DNA of 64,000 nucleotides, from positions 1,364,001 through 1,428,000 of the forward strand of contig NZ_CP088081.1 of NCBI RefSeq assembly GCF_021049305.1, read 5' to 3'. Position 1 is the first letter of the stretch. Each line of letters opens with the position of its first letter. A model generated the notes under the pieces. It had not been told where the DNA came from, made no database searches, and saw only the letters and a list, made by a program, of their open reading frames with translations. The stretch is from Ideonella dechloratans. GTDB lineage: Bacteria; Pseudomonadota; Gammaproteobacteria; Burkholderiales; Burkholderiaceae_C. The translations under genes were made by a program, and so were the position numbers. Shown piece by piece: positions 1 through 9,051 of this stretch.

Positions 1-563
1 AGCTGATCGGCGGGGCAGAGCTCGTGCACCAGACCCAGGCGGTGGGCCTCGGCGGCGCTGAAGCGCTCGGCGGTGGTGAAGTAGCGCTGGGCGGCGCGCT
101 GGCCGATGGCGGCGATCACGTAGGGCGCGATGGTGGCCGGCAGCAGGCCCAGCTTGGCCTCGCTCAGGCAGAAGTGCACGCCGTCGGCGGCCACCAGCAC
201 GTCGCACAGCGCGGCCAGGCCCACGCCACCGGCGTAGCAGTCACCCTGCACGCGGCCGATGACGGGCACCGGGCACTGGTGGATGGTCCACAGCATGTCG
301 GCCAGAGCCTGGGCGTCAGCCCGGTTCTGCTCCCAGCTGTAGTCGGCCATGGCGCGCATCCAGTTCAGGTCCGCGCCGGCGCAGAAGGCCTTGCCGTGGC
401 CGGCCAGCACCACGGCGCGCAGCGTGTCGTCCTGCGACAGCGCGCGGAAGGTGGCGGTCAGCTCGGCGATGACCTGGTCGTTGAAGGCGTTGCGCACGTC
501 CGGCCGGTTGAGCCAGACCTCGGCCACATGGGGCGAAGGGCGCCGTAGTTCCAGGGTGTTCAT
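1..563 (-). CDS. liuC: Methylglutaconyl-CoA hydratase-like enoyl-CoA hydratase (3' end cut by window)
   Basis: Crotonase-family protein; 187 codons are visible from the ATG at 563 and the C-terminus runs off the left edge. It begins MNTLELRRPSPHVAEVWLNR, carries the oxyanion-hole stretch CAGADLNWM, a GGVGLAALCD helix and FCLSEAKLGL with the Glu typical of hydratases. In the liu pathway this enzyme hydrates 3-methylglutaconyl-CoA to HMG-CoA. The fold is read from sequence; the substrate is inferred from its place downstream of liuB in a leucine-degradation operon. The biotin-carboxylase subunit gene liuD would be expected further left, outside the window. Confidence 0.88.
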   Translation of the reverse strand, partial: MNTLELRRPSPHVAEVWLNRPDVRNAFNDQVIAELTATFRALSQDDTLRAVVLAGHGKAFCAGADLNWMRAMADYSWEQNRADAQALADMLWTIHQCPVPVIGRVQGDCYAGGVGLAALCDVLVAADGVHFCLSEAKLGLLPATIAPYVIAAIGQRAAQRYFTTAERFSAAEAHRLGLVHELCPADQ

Positions 564-624
564 GGACGCGTGATCAGCGGGTGTTGTCAAGGGATTGGCG
601 TGGATCCGGCTTGGCCGGTCCGCT

Positions 625-673
625 GCCAAAGCCCCCTTGGGGGGCAGCGACCGGAAGGGAGCGTGGGGGCTTC
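625..673. repeat. GC-rich imperfect inverted repeat between liuB and liuC
   Basis: The 108-bp gap between liuB and liuC holds AAGCCCCCTTGGGGGG and, 20 bp on, GTGGGGGCTT, so AAGCCCCC can pair with two downstream partners. The element reaches the liuB stop codon. It resembles the GC-rich intergenic palindromes that are scattered in many Burkholderiales genomes (recollection, not a search). It could act as an mRNA 3'-end stabiliser or a weak attenuator between the two genes. Only one copy is seen in this window. Confidence 0.5.
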
Positions 674-2306
674 ACATCCTGAACACGCCGAACTTGGCGT
701 CCGGGATCGGTGCGTTCAGGCTGGCCGACAGGCCCAGGGCCAGCACGCGGCGGGTGTCGACGGGGTTGATGATGCCGTCGTCCCACAGGCGGGCGCTGGC
801 GTAGTACGGGTGGCCCTGCACCTCGTACTGCTGGCGGATCGGGGCCTTGAAGGCCTCTTCCTGCTCGGCGCTCCATTGGCCGCCCTTGGCCTCGATGCCA
901 TCGCGCTTCACGGTGGCCAGCACGCTGGCGGCCTGCTCGCCGCCCATCACGCTGATGCGGGCGTTGGGCCACATCCAGAGGAAGCGCGGCGAGTAGGCGC
1001 GGCCGCACATGCCGTAGTTGCCGGCGCCGAAGCTGCCGCCGATGATGACGGTGAACTTGGGCACGTTGGCGCAGGCCACGGCCGTCACCATCTTGGCGCC
1101 GGCGCGGGCGATGCCCTCGTTCTCGTACTTGCGGCCCACCATGAAGCCGGTGATGTTCTGCAGGAAGACCAGCGGGATCTTGCGCTGGCAGCACAGCTCG
1201 ATGAAGTGGGCGCCCTTGTTGGCGCTCTCGGCGAACAGGATGCCGTTGTTGGCCACGATGCCCACCGGCATGCCCTCGATGTGGGCGAAGCCGCAGACCA
1301 GGGTGTTGCCGTAGCGGGCCTTGAACTCGTCGAATTCCGAGCCGTCGACGATGCGGGCGATGATCTCGCGCACGTCGAAGGGCTTGCGGGTGTCGGTGGG
1401 GATGACGGCCAGCAGTTCCTCGGCCGGGTAGAGCGGGGCCTGCGGCGGGCGCACCGCCAGCGGCGCGGGCTTCTGCCAGTTCAGGTGGCTCACCGCCTGG
1501 CGGGCCAGGGCCAGGGCGTGCAGATCGTTCTCGGCCAGGTGGTCGGCCACGCCGGACAGGCGGGTGTGCACGTCACCGCCGCCCAGGTCCTCGGCGCTCA
1601 CCACCTCGCCGGTGGCGGCCTTCACCAGCGGCGGGCCGCCCAGGAAGATGGTGCCCTGGTTCTTGACGATGATGGTCTCGTCGCTCATGGCCGGCACGTA
1701 GGCGCCGCCGGCGGTGCAGGAGCCCATCACCACGGCGATCTGCGGGATGCCCTCGCCGCTCATCGTGGCCTGGTTGTAGAAGATGCGGCCGAAGTGGTCG
1801 CGGTCGGGGAAGACCTCGTCCTGGTTGGGCAGGTTGGCGCCACCGGAATCGACCAGGTAAATGCAGGGCAGGCGGTTCTCGCGGGCCACCTCCTGCGCGC
1901 GCAGGTGCTTCTTGACGGTCAGCGGGTAGTAGGTGCCGCCCTTGACGGTGGCGTCGTTGCAGACGATGACGCACTCCACGCCCGCCACCCGGCCGATGCC
2001 GGCGATCATGCCGGCGGCCGGGGCGCTGTCCACCATCTCGCCGTTGGCGTCGGCCTCGCGGTAGACGCCGTGGGCGGCCATCGGCGCGATCTCCAGGAAG
2101 GGCGTGTCCGGGTCCAGCAGCATCTCCACCCGCTCGCGCGGCAGCAGCTTGCCGCGGGCCAGGTGCTTGGCACGGGCGGCCTCGCCGCCGCCCTGGGCGA
2201 TGCGGGCCAGGCGGGTGTTGAGGTCGTCCACCAGCGCGCGCATGGCCAGGGCGTTGGCCCGGGCTTCCTCGCTGCGGGGGTTGAGCTGCGTCTTCAGCGT
2301 GGTCAT
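672..2306 (-). CDS. liuB: Methylcrotonyl-CoA carboxylase carboxyltransferase (beta) subunit
   Basis: 544-residue carboxyltransferase of the biotin-dependent acyl-CoA carboxylases; it moves the carboxyl group from carboxybiotin to 3-methylcrotonyl-CoA in leucine breakdown. Seen: [20 protein letters not shown] near the N-terminus, [13 protein letters not shown] (acyl-CoA region), [28 protein letters not shown], and [14 protein letters not shown] in the C-terminal half. Length and motifs are those of MCC-beta rather than propionyl-CoA carboxylase. Its ATG overlaps the stop of the upstream acyl-CoA synthetase (ATGA, 2303-2306), so the two are probably translationally coupled. An open frame continues far upstream in frame but is only shadow of the synthetase gene. 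Confidence 0.95.
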   Translation of the reverse strand: MTTLKTQLNPRSEEARANALAMRALVDDLNTRLARIAQGGGEAARAKHLARGKLLPRERVEMLLDPDTPFLEIAPMAAHGVYREADANGEMVDSAPAAGMIAGIGRVAGVECVIVCNDATVKGGTYYPLTVKKHLRAQEVARENRLPCIYLVDSGGANLPNQDEVFPDRDHFGRIFYNQATMSGEGIPQIAVVMGSCTAGGAYVPAMSDETIIVKNQGTIFLGGPPLVKAATGEVVSAEDLGGGDVHTRLSGVADHLAENDLHALALARQAVSHLNWQKPAPLAVRPPQAPLYPAEELLAVIPTDTRKPFDVREIIARIVDGSEFDEFKARYGNTLVCGFAHIEGMPVGIVANNGILFAESANKGAHFIELCCQRKIPLVFLQNITGFMVGRKYENEGIARAGAKMVTAVACANVPKFTVIIGGSFGAGNYGMCGRAYSPRFLWMWPNARISVMGGEQAASVLATVKRDGIEAKGGQWSAEQEEAFKAPIRQQYEVQGHPYYASARLWDDGIINPVDTRRVLALGLSASLNAPIPDAKFGVFRM

Positions 2307-4015
2307 GCGGTCTTGTCTTCCTGCAGTCCCAGCTCGGCCTTCATGGCCTCGCGGATCTTGAACTTCTGGATCTTGCCGGTCACCGTCATCGGGAAGGCCT
2401 CGACGAAGCGGATGTAGCGCGGCACCTTGTGGTGGGCGATCTGGCCCTGGCAGAACAGGCGGATCTCGTCCTCGGTCAGCGTCTGGCCGGGCTTGGGGAT
2501 GATCCAGGCGCACAGCTCTTCGCCATAGCGCGAGTCGGGCACGCCCACCACCTGCACGTCCTGCACCTTGGGGTGGCGGTAGAGGTATTCCTCGATCTCG
2601 CGCGGGTAGAGGTTCTCGCCGCCGCGGATCACCATGTCCTTGATGCGGCCGACGATGTTGACGTAGCCCTCGGCGTCCATGGTGGCCAGGTCGCCGGTGT
2701 GCATCCAGCCCTCCGCGTCGATGGCCTCGGCGGTCTTGGCCTCGTCGTCCCAGTAGCCGTGCATCACGGAATAGCCCCGGGTGCACAGCTCGCCGGGCAC
2801 GCCGATGGGGGTGACGGCACCGGTGTCGGGGCTGACCATCTTCACCTCCAGGTGCGGCTGCACCCGGCCCACCGAGCCCACGCGCTTGTCCAGCGGCGTG
2901 TCGGTGGAGCTCTGACAGCTCACCGGGCTGGTTTCGGTCATGCCGTAGGCGATGGTGACCTGTTCCATGTGCATCAGGCTGACCACGCGCTTCATCACCT
3001 CGATGGGGCAGGGCGAGCCGGCCATGATGCCGGTGCGCAGCGAGGACAGGTCGAACTCCGCGAAGCGCGGGTGGTCCAGCTGGGCAATGAACATGGTGGG
3101 CACGCCGTGCAGGGCGGTGCAGCGCTCGGCCTGCACCGTCTGCAGCACGGCCAGCGGGTCGAAGCCGTCGTTCGGGTAGACGATGGTCGCGCCGTGGGTG
3201 ATGCAGGCCAGGTTGCCCATCACCATGCCGAAGCAGTGGTACAGCGGCACCGGCACGCACAGCCGGTCCTCGGGGGTGAGCTTCATCGCCTCGCCGACGA
3301 AGAAACCGTTGTTGAGGATGTTGCGGTGGGTCAGGGTGGCGCCCTTGGGGAAGCCGGTGGTGCCGCTGGTGAACTGGATGTTGATCGGCTCGGTGGCCTT
3401 GAGCGTGGCGGCGATCTCGGCCACGCGGGCGTCGTCGGCCTGGCCGCGGGACATCAGCTCGGAGAAGCGCAGCGTGCCCGGAACGTCTTCACCTTGCCCG
3501 GCCACGTCGATCCACACCACCAGCTTGAGGTGCGGCAGGCGCAGCGAGGCCAGCTCGCCCGGCGCACAACGGGGCAGCTCGGGCGCCAGTTCGTGCAGCA
3601 TGCCCAGGTAGTCGCTGCTCTTGAAGCGGGGCATGGCGACGATGGCCTTGCAGCCCACCTTGTTGAGCGCGTACTCCACCTCGGCCACCCGGTAAGCCGG
3701 GTTCAGGTTGACCAGGATGATGCCCAGCTTGGCGGTGGCCAACTGCACCAGCAGCCATTCGGCGTTGTTGTGCGACCAGATGCCGACCCGGTCGCCCTTG
3801 TGCAGGCCCTGGCGCAGCAGGGCGCTGGCCAGCTGGTCCGCCTGGGTCTGCAGCTGCTGGTAGGTCAGGCGCCGGCCCTGGTGCACGCTGACCAGCGCTT
3901 CGCGGTGCGGGTGGGTCGCCACGGTGGCGTCGAACAGTGCGCCGATGGTGTCCTCGATCAGCGGCACGTCGGTGGTGCCGCGGTCCTGGCTGTGGGTCAG
4001 TGGCCCTTGGCTCAT
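2303..4015 (-). CDS. AMP-dependent acyl-CoA synthetase of the liu operon
   Basis: 570-residue ANL-superfamily ligase that would activate a carboxylic acid to its CoA thioester via an acyl-adenylate. Seen: the P-loop [13 protein letters not shown], the adenylate motif [27 protein letters not shown], the hinge [16 protein letters not shown] and the C-terminal lysine motif [13 protein letters not shown]. The start [10 protein letters not shown] is chosen because the longer frame upstream has no ribosome site and runs into the intergenic gap. It sits 44 bp after liuA and overlaps liuB by 4 bp. The substrate is probably a branched short- or medium-chain acid such as isovalerate, inferred from context only. 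Confidence 0.9.
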   Translation of the reverse strand: MSQGPLTHSQDRGTTDVPLIEDTIGALFDATVATHPHREALVSVHQGRRLTYQQLQTQADQLASALLRQGLHKGDRVGIWSHNNAEWLLVQLATAKLGIILVNLNPAYRVAEVEYALNKVGCKAIVAMPRFKSSDYLGMLHELAPELPRCAPGELASLRLPHLKLVVWIDVAGQGEDVPGTLRFSELMSRGQADDARVAEIAATLKATEPINIQFTSGTTGFPKGATLTHRNILNNGFFVGEAMKLTPEDRLCVPVPLYHCFGMVMGNLACITHGATIVYPNDGFDPLAVLQTVQAERCTALHGVPTMFIAQLDHPRFAEFDLSSLRTGIMAGSPCPIEVMKRVVSLMHMEQVTIAYGMTETSPVSCQSSTDTPLDKRVGSVGRVQPHLEVKMVSPDTGAVTPIGVPGELCTRGYSVMHGYWDDEAKTAEAIDAEGWMHTGDLATMDAEGYVNIVGRIKDMVIRGGENLYPREIEEYLYRHPKVQDVQVVGVPDSRYGEELCAWIIPKPGQTLTEDEIRLFCQGQIAHHKVPRYIRFVEAFPMTVTGKIQKFKIREAMKAELGLQEDKTA

Positions 4016-4059
4016 GGGATGTCTCCTCGCCTCGTGGTGGTAGGGCGTGCGCCGCGGGA

Positions 4060-5232
4060 TCAGATCGTCTCGGCGAACAGCTCGCGGCCGATCAGCATGC
4101 GGCGGATCTCGCTGGTGCCCGCGCCGATCTCGTAGAGCTTGGCATCGCGCCACAGGCGCTCGACCGGGAAGTCCTTGGTGTAGCCCACGCCGCCCAGGGT
4201 CTGGATGGCCTCGCCGGCCATCCAGGTGGCCTTCTCGGCGGTGTAGAGGATGACGCCGGCCGCGTCCTTGCGCAGGGTGCGGGAATGATCCCCACGGTCG
4301 CAGGCCTGGGCCACCGCATAGGCATAGGCGCGGCAGGCCTGGAAGGTGCTGTACATGTCGGCCAGCTTGCCCTGCATCAGCTGGAACTCGCCGATGGGCT
4401 GGCCGAACTGCTTGCGCTCGTGCACATAGGGCACCACCGCGTCCATGCAGGCGGCCATGATGCCCAGCGGCCCGCCGGACAGCACCACGCGCTCGTAGTC
4501 CAGGCCGCTCATCAGCACCTTGGCCCCATTGCCTTCGCCACCCAGCACGTTCTCTTCGGGCACCTCACAGTTGTCGAAGAACAGGGGGAAGGTGTTGGAG
4601 CCCCGCATGCCCAGCTTGTCCAGGTGGTGGCCGTGGCTGAAGCCCTTGAAGCCCTTCTCGATGATGAAGGCGGTCATGCCCTTGGCGGCCTTGGTGGGCT
4701 CGGTCTTCGCGTAGACCACCAGGGTGTCGGCATCGCCGCCATTGGTGATCCACATCTTGCTGCCGTTGAGCACGTAGCGGTCGCCCTTCTTCTCGGCGCG
4801 CAGCGTCATGCTCACCACGTCGGAGCCGGCGCCCGGCTCGCTCATGGCCAGGGCACCCACATGCTCGCCGCTGACCAGCTTGGGCAGGTACTTGGCCTTC
4901 TGCGCCTCGGAGCCGTTGCGCTTGATCTGGTTGATGCACAGGTTGCTGTGCGCACCGTAGGACAGGCCGACGGAGGCGCTGGCTCGGCTGATCTCCTCCA
5001 TCGCCACCATGTGGGCCACATAGCCCATGGCGGTGCCGCCGTACTCCTCCGGCACGGTCAGGCCGTGCACACCCATCTCGCCCAGCTTGCGCCAGAGGTC
5101 GGCAGGGAAGAGGTTGTCGCGGTCGACCTGGGCGGCGCGCGGGGCGATCTCGGCCTGGGCGAAGGTGCGCACGGCCTCCCGCAGCGCGGCGATGTCCTCG
5201 CCCAGCGGGAAGGTGAAGGTGGATTCGAACAT
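4060..5232 (-). CDS. liuA: Isovaleryl-CoA dehydrogenase
   Basis: 390-residue FAD-dependent acyl-CoA dehydrogenase converting isovaleryl-CoA to 3-methylcrotonyl-CoA and passing electrons to electron-transfer flavoprotein. Seen: [34 protein letters not shown] (FAD and substrate region), [18 protein letters not shown], the FAD-contact [15 protein letters not shown] and [18 protein letters not shown] at the C-terminus. The ATG at 5232 is preferred over one 42 bp upstream because AGGAGA lies 9 bases before it and because the upstream ATG would lie beside the palindrome at 5260-5274. First gene of the minus-strand liu operon. Confidence 0.95.
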   Translation of the reverse strand: MFESTFTFPLGEDIAALREAVRTFAQAEIAPRAAQVDRDNLFPADLWRKLGEMGVHGLTVPEEYGGTAMGYVAHMVAMEEISRASASVGLSYGAHSNLCINQIKRNGSEAQKAKYLPKLVSGEHVGALAMSEPGAGSDVVSMTLRAEKKGDRYVLNGSKMWITNGGDADTLVVYAKTEPTKAAKGMTAFIIEKGFKGFSHGHHLDKLGMRGSNTFPLFFDNCEVPEENVLGGEGNGAKVLMSGLDYERVVLSGGPLGIMAACMDAVVPYVHERKQFGQPIGEFQLMQGKLADMYSTFQACRAYAYAVAQACDRGDHSRTLRKDAAGVILYTAEKATWMAGEAIQTLGGVGYTKDFPVERLWRDAKLYEIGAGTSEIRRMLIGRELFAETI

Positions 5233-5259
5233 GGGGTGTGTCTCCTGCGGATCGTTCTT

Positions 5260-5274
5260 TTGAGTTTCACTCAA
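5260..5274. promoter_or_regulatory. Operator candidate 1, TTGAGT-N3-ACTCAA
   Basis: Perfect 15-bp palindrome TTGAGTTTCACTCAA in the liuA 5' region, 28 bp before its start codon. It has the same arms and spacer length as the copy at 5360-5374 and lies exactly 100 bp from it. Size and symmetry suit a TetR-family dimer, and the adjacent divergent gene encodes one. Role as LiuQ-type operator is inferred. Confidence 0.75.
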
Positions 5275-5359
5275 TAAATCGTCGATCGATCCTGGGGGAT
5301 TTCCCTAGTCATGCTGTGATCGCTTTGAGATTGATCATGCCGTGCAGGCTCTGACAAAA

Positions 5360-5374
5360 TTGAGTAACACTCAA
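5360..5374. promoter_or_regulatory. Operator candidate 2, TTGAGT-N3-ACTCAA
   Basis: Perfect 15-bp palindrome TTGAGTAACACTCAA ending 8 bp before the TetR gene start, so bound protein would block that gene's initiation region. It differs from the copy at 5260-5274 only in the three spacer bases. Inferred autoregulatory site that may also cover the liuA promoter, which should lie between the two palindromes. Confidence 0.75.
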
Positions 5375-5382
5375 AAAATACC

Positions 5383-6108
5383 ATGCCCCAGACCGAAACC
5401 GGCTTTGCCACCACCCGCCGCGGCGGCACCAGTGCCCGCAGCGAGCAGCGCATGCGCGACATCCTGCGGGTGGGCCGCGAGGTCTTCGCCGAGAAGGGCT
5501 ACGAGCGCGCCACCACCACCGAGATCGCCCAGCGCCTGGGTGTCTCCGAGGCCACGGTGTTCACCTATTTCCACGGCAAGCGCGAGCTGTGCGTGCGGGT
5601 CATCGCCGACTGGTACGACGAGATCATCGCGGCCATGGAGGGCGGCATGCCGCCCGAGCGGCCGGCCCGCGAGCAGCTGGCCTACTTCGTGCGCACCCAC
5701 CTGCGCCTGTTCCTGATCCAGGGCACCGGGCTGTGCGCGCTGGTGCTGTCCGAGGGGCGCAGCAAGGGTCAGGACTTCGCCGAGGCCTTCCAGCCGCTGC
5801 AGCGCCGCTACACCGCGCCGCTGATGGATCTGCTGGCCCGTGGCCGCGAGCGCGGCGAGATCCGCCAGGACCTGCCGCTGCGCCTGATGCGCGCGCTGGT
5901 GCTGGGCCCGGTGGAGCACCTGCTGTGGGAGGTGATCGGCCAGGGCGCCGCCGGGGCGGACAAGCTGGACGTGGAGGCCACCGCCGCCAGCCTGGTGGAG
6001 ATGCTGTGGCCCGCGCTGGCCGCACCCCAGGGCGAATTGGCGGCGCTGCGCCAGTTCCGGCAGACGGTGGGCGAGGCCCTGGCGCGCAGCGGCAGCGCGG
6101 GGGGCTGA
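5383..6108 (+). CDS. TetR/AcrR-family regulator of the liu operon (LiuQ-like)
   Basis: 241-residue TetR-type repressor. The N-terminal helix-turn-helix spans about residues 22-67, with TTTEIAQRLGVSEATVFTYF as the recognition region, followed by an all-helical ligand-binding domain. It is transcribed away from liuA across a 150-bp region with two identical-arm palindromes. TetR-type LiuQ regulators of branched-chain amino acid use are known in betaproteobacteria, whereas many gammaproteobacteria use MerR-type LiuR. Assignment as LiuQ-like is from context; the inducer is probably a pathway acyl-CoA. Its 3' end converges with the GNAT gene, and GGCTGAG/CTCAGCC (6103-6109, 6127-6133) could form a small hairpin between them. 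Confidence 0.82.
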   Translation: MPQTETGFATTRRGGTSARSEQRMRDILRVGREVFAEKGYERATTTEIAQRLGVSEATVFTYFHGKRELCVRVIADWYDEIIAAMEGGMPPERPAREQLAYFVRTHLRLFLIQGTGLCALVLSEGRSKGQDFAEAFQPLQRRYTAPLMDLLARGRERGEIRQDLPLRLMRALVLGPVEHLLWEVIGQGAAGADKLDVEATAASLVEMLWPALAAPQGELAALRQFRQTVGEALARSGSAGG

Positions 6109-6127
6109 GCGCCGCCGCCCCGGCCTC

Positions 6128-6661
6128 TCAGCCGTCCACCGGCTGCTGCGGCGTGGCCAGGGTGAGCTGCCAGAAGCCCAGGTCCAGCCAGCGACCGAAC
6201 TTGAAGCCCACCTGGGGCAGGGTGCCCACATGGCGGAAGCCGAGCTTTTCGTGCAGGGCGATGCTGCCGGTGTTCTGCATGTCGATGCCGGCGATCAGGG
6301 CGTGGATCCGGTCGCCGGCTTCGGCCAGGCGCAGCAGCTCGCGCAGCAACTGCTGGCCGATGCCGCGCCCGCGCTGGTCGTGGCGCACATAGACCGAGTG
6401 CTCGACCGTGTACTTGAAGGCCGGGAAGGCCCGGAAGGTGCCCCAGCTGGCGAAGCCCAGCAGTTCGCCGGTGGTGTCGAAGGCGCCGATGACGGGAAAG
6501 CCGCCGGCCTCCTTGGTGGCGAACCAGGTCTCCATGGTCTTCAGCGTGCGCGGCTGGTACTCGTACAGCGCGGTGCTGTTGGCAATGGCGTCGTTGAAGA
6601 TGGCCAGGATGGCGCCGGCGTGTGCGGCGGCCTCGCAGGGGCGCAAGGTGATGTCGTTCAT
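6128..6661 (-). CDS. GNAT-family N-acetyltransferase, phosphinothricin acetyltransferase-like
   Basis: 177-residue GNAT domain protein. The acetyl-CoA pyrophosphate loop is DQRGRGIGQQLLREL, preceded by the beta strand YTVEHSVYVR and followed by IDMQNTGSIALHEKLGF and the C-terminal VGFKFGRWLDLGFWQ, all characteristic of the Pat/MnaT group that acetylates phosphinothricin or methionine sulfone/sulfoximine. The start MNDITLRP overlaps the stop of the upstream GNAT gene by 4 bp (6658-6661). Third gene of an XRE-GNAT-GNAT operon. The substrate is not known from sequence alone. Confidence 0.85.
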   Translation of the reverse strand: MNDITLRPCEAAAHAGAILAIFNDAIANSTALYEYQPRTLKTMETWFATKEAGGFPVIGAFDTTGELLGFASWGTFRAFPAFKYTVEHSVYVRHDQRGRGIGQQLLRELLRLAEAGDRIHALIAGIDMQNTGSIALHEKLGFRHVGTLPQVGFKFGRWLDLGFWQLTLATPQQPVDG

Positions 6662-7221
6662 GTGAGCTGCTTGTGGAAGTAGGTGGTGGGGCAGGGCCGG
6701 CCATCGGGCCACAGCGCATAGTGGGGCACCTCCCCCACGCGCTGCCAGCCCATGCGGGTGTAGAGCCGGTCGCCGGCGCTGCTGGTGACGGTGTCCAGCA
6801 CCAGCACGGTCTTGCCGCAGGCGCGGGCGGTGTCCTCGGCGGCCTGCATCAGGGCCGCGCCCAGGCCCTGGCGCTGCATTTCGGGGGCCACCTGCATCTT
6901 GGCCAGATCGGCGCGGTGGGGTTGGTTCTCCGGCTGCTCCAGAAGGAGCTGCACGGTCCCGACCACGCGGCCCGGCGCGTTCGCGTCTTCGTTGCGCAAT
7001 TCGGCCAGCAGCAGGGCCCGCTCGCCGCGCCGCACGGCGGCGTCCACCCCTTGCCAGAAGCGGCGGGCCTTCTCCAGGCTCAGGGGCGCCATGAAGCCCA
7101 CCGAGGCGCCGCCGTGCACCACGGCCACCAGCAAGGCCGCGAGTTCTTCGGTCTGTCGCGGGCCGAGCCGCTCGACGCGGCGGATGGTCCAGGCGGGGGC
7201 GTGCGGGGCGGTGATGGGCAT
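6658..7221 (-). CDS. GNAT-family N-acetyltransferase
   Basis: 187-residue acetyltransferase. The acetyl-CoA binding segment is LAKMQVAPEMQRQGLGAAL, and the C-terminal strand region reads GDRLYTRMGWQRVGEVPHYA. The N-terminal half carries an acceptor-site region (FMAPLSLEKARRFWQG) found in GNATs that are co-transcribed with XRE-cupin regulators. It begins one base before the end of the regulator gene's frame and overlaps the next GNAT gene by 4 bp, so the three are almost certainly one transcript. Substrate unknown. Confidence 0.85.
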   Translation of the reverse strand: MPITAPHAPAWTIRRVERLGPRQTEELAALLVAVVHGGASVGFMAPLSLEKARRFWQGVDAAVRRGERALLLAELRNEDANAPGRVVGTVQLLLEQPENQPHRADLAKMQVAPEMQRQGLGAALMQAAEDTARACGKTVLVLDTVTSSAGDRLYTRMGWQRVGEVPHYALWPDGRPCPTTYFHKQLT

Positions 7222-7222
7222 C

Positions 7223-7795
7223 TCAGCTCCGGGTCAGCACCACGGCGTAGCGCGCGGGCGCCTGGCCGGGGTTGTGGAAGACGATGGGCACGCCCAGCGT
7301 CATCGCCAGGCAGTCGCCCGCTTCCAGGGTGTGGACGGTCTGGTCCACGGTCAGCTGCAGCCGGCCCTCCAGCAGCCAGACCAGCTGCTGCACGCCTTGC
7401 AGGCGCTCCAGGCTGTCGTAGGCCACCCGGGCCTGGGGCGGGAACTCCACCTCGACGATCTGGGTGCGGATGTCGGCCCCGGTGGGCGACACGCTGCGGC
7501 GCAGGTAGCCGGAGGCTGGGTCGCGCCAGACCGTTTGCGCGGCACGCCGGGCGATGGGCTCGGGCGGCGGCGTCGGGTTGTCGAACAGCGAGGCCAGGGG
7601 CACGTCCAGGGCCTGGGCCAGGCGGTCCAGCAGCACGGCGGTGGGGTTGTTCTCGCCGCGCTCGATCAGCGAGATCATCGAGCGGCTGACCCCCGATCGG
7701 GTGGCCAGGGCGTCCAGCGAGAGGCCCCGCTCGGTTCGCAGGCCGCGCACCCGCTCCGCGATGCGGGCGTTCAGCTCGGTGGAGGTTTCCTTCAT
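7223..7795 (-). CDS. XRE-family regulator with C-terminal cupin domain
   Basis: 190-residue two-domain regulator. The helix-turn-helix covers about residues 10-65 (LSLDALATRSGVSRSMISLI, then ERGENNPTAVLLDRLAQALD); the cupin sensor domain covers about 110-190 (VVWLLEGRL-type beta strands, TLEAGDCLAMTLGVPIVFHN). The start MKETSTELN is preferred over an in-frame upstream extension that would run through the operator-like palindrome at 7808-7823. First gene of an operon with two GNAT acetyltransferases, an arrangement commonly seen for this regulator type, where the cupin probably senses the small molecule that the enzymes modify. Confidence 0.85.
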   Translation of the reverse strand: MKETSTELNARIAERVRGLRTERGLSLDALATRSGVSRSMISLIERGENNPTAVLLDRLAQALDVPLASLFDNPTPPPEPIARRAAQTVWRDPASGYLRRSVSPTGADIRTQIVEVEFPPQARVAYDSLERLQGVQQLVWLLEGRLQLTVDQTVHTLEAGDCLAMTLGVPIVFHNPGQAPARYAVVLTRS

Positions 7796-7807
7796 GATGG
7801 AGGAATC

Positions 7808-7823
7808 ATCCAGGATATTGGAT
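7808..7823. promoter_or_regulatory. Operator-like palindrome upstream of the XRE-cupin gene
   Basis: ATCCAGGATATTGGAT: 5-bp arms ATCCA/TGGAT around a 6-bp spacer, 13 bp before the regulator start codon, in an otherwise GC-rich 79-bp gap. Likely autoregulatory site of the XRE-cupin protein; inferred from symmetry and position. Confidence 0.5.
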
Positions 7824-7874
7824 GTCTGCGCAAGTGAAGCCCGAGGAGGCGGCATCTGCCCGCCCGTGCGGAGC

Positions 7875-8984
7875 TCAGCGCGCGGCGGGCAGGGCTTGGG
7901 TCGGCAGTCGCGCCGGCGCACGCCCCCAGGATTTGACCTGCTGCTCCACGCCCACATGCAGGGCCCAGCCGGCCAGCAGGGCCAGGGCCCAGGTGACCAG
8001 CAGGCCCAGGGCGCTGAAGACGGCGGTGTCCGGCCAGAAGGCGCTGACCACCGCGCCGGTCAGCACGCAGACCGGGTAATGGGCCAGGAAGACCGCGTAG
8101 GAGGTGCGGGCCAGCCAGGGCAGCGGCCCCCACTGGGCCAGGCGGCTCCACAGCGGGCCGTTGAGCCAGGGGTTGGCCAGGCACAGGGCGGTGACGCCGG
8201 CCACCACCAGGCGGTCCCGCCAGGCCAGGCTCAGCGCCATCAGCACCACCCCGGCCAGGAAGGCCTGGCCCAGCCAGGCGTGGTGGCGGTGGCGGGCGTT
8301 GCGCACCCAGGCCGCCAGCATGCCCAGGCCGTAGCTGCCGAAGAAGTAGAGCGCCCAGGCGTCCAGCTCATGCCGCAGGTTGAAGCCGAACAGCGAAGCC
8401 ACCGTCAGTCCCAGCACCAGGCCGAAGGTCAGTCCGCCGCGCCAGGCGGCGTGGTGGCGCAGCGCCACGATCAGCAGCACCAGGCCGAAGAGCTGCAGGT
8501 CGATGGCCACGTACCAGAGCCCGGCGTTCAGGGCGTCCTGGCCCAGGATGTCCTGCAGCAGCAGCAGGTTGATCAGCCACTGGCTCCAACTGGGCGTGGG
8601 CGGCAGGTTGGGGTCGCCGGTGAGCCAGCGGGCCAGTTCGGCACTGAGCACCGCCGCGCCCAGCGCCACGATGCAGGCCGGCACCAGGCGCAGGTAGCGC
8701 TGCCACAGCGCGCGCGGCAGGGCCGCCGGGGGCAGGCGATCGCCGGCGTCCGGATGGGGCAGCCACTGCATGGCGGCCAGGTAACCGCCCATCACCAGGA
8801 AGATCTGCACCGCCATGCGGGCCGGGTCGGCCAGCCAGGACCACAGCGAGGGCGCCAGCGGGTCGAGCTGGGCCTGCAGCGGGCTGTAGATGGTCAGGTG
8901 GTGCCAGACGATCAGCTGGGAGGCCAGCACGCGACCGAGGTCGATCAGCGGCACGCTGGCCGCGCGGTTTGCAGGGCGGGACAT
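7875..8984 (-). CDS. Acyltransferase 3 (OafA/NodX-like) integral membrane protein
   Basis: 369-residue membrane protein of the acyltransferase-3 family, which moves acetyl or other acyl groups onto cell-surface glycans. About ten hydrophobic segments are visible. The N-terminal catalytic region is present as DLGRVLASQLIVWHHL, with the His near residue 29, and VQIFLVMGGYLAAM follows as in the family's FF(F/V)ISG(F/Y) motif. A C-terminal ARTSYAVFLAHYPV segment matches the family's S-Y-x-x-Y-L-x-H signature. It lies 67 bp downstream of glnS on the same strand. Acceptor unknown. Confidence 0.85.
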   Translation of the reverse strand: MSRPANRAASVPLIDLGRVLASQLIVWHHLTIYSPLQAQLDPLAPSLWSWLADPARMAVQIFLVMGGYLAAMQWLPHPDAGDRLPPAALPRALWQRYLRLVPACIVALGAAVLSAELARWLTGDPNLPPTPSWSQWLINLLLLQDILGQDALNAGLWYVAIDLQLFGLVLLIVALRHHAAWRGGLTFGLVLGLTVASLFGFNLRHELDAWALYFFGSYGLGMLAAWVRNARHRHHAWLGQAFLAGVVLMALSLAWRDRLVVAGVTALCLANPWLNGPLWSRLAQWGPLPWLARTSYAVFLAHYPVCVLTGAVVSAFWPDTAVFSALGLLVTWALALLAGWALHVGVEQQVKSWGRAPARLPTQALPAAR

Positions 8985-9051
8985 GGGGTTCGTCCAAAGT
9001 GCGACAGGCGCCCGGGTGGGGCGCCTGTGCGGGGGAGCGTGCGGGAGGGGC

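Noticed and set aside
672..3260. Apparent 862-residue liuB product with a long N-terminal extension
   Set aside because: The extra 318 codons lie inside the synthetase gene in another frame; the ATG at 2306 gives a normal MCC-beta.
570..4135. Plus-strand open frames of about 570-615 codons over the liu operon
   Set aside because: Antisense to liuB and the acyl-CoA synthetase; low-complexity, no recognisable domains.
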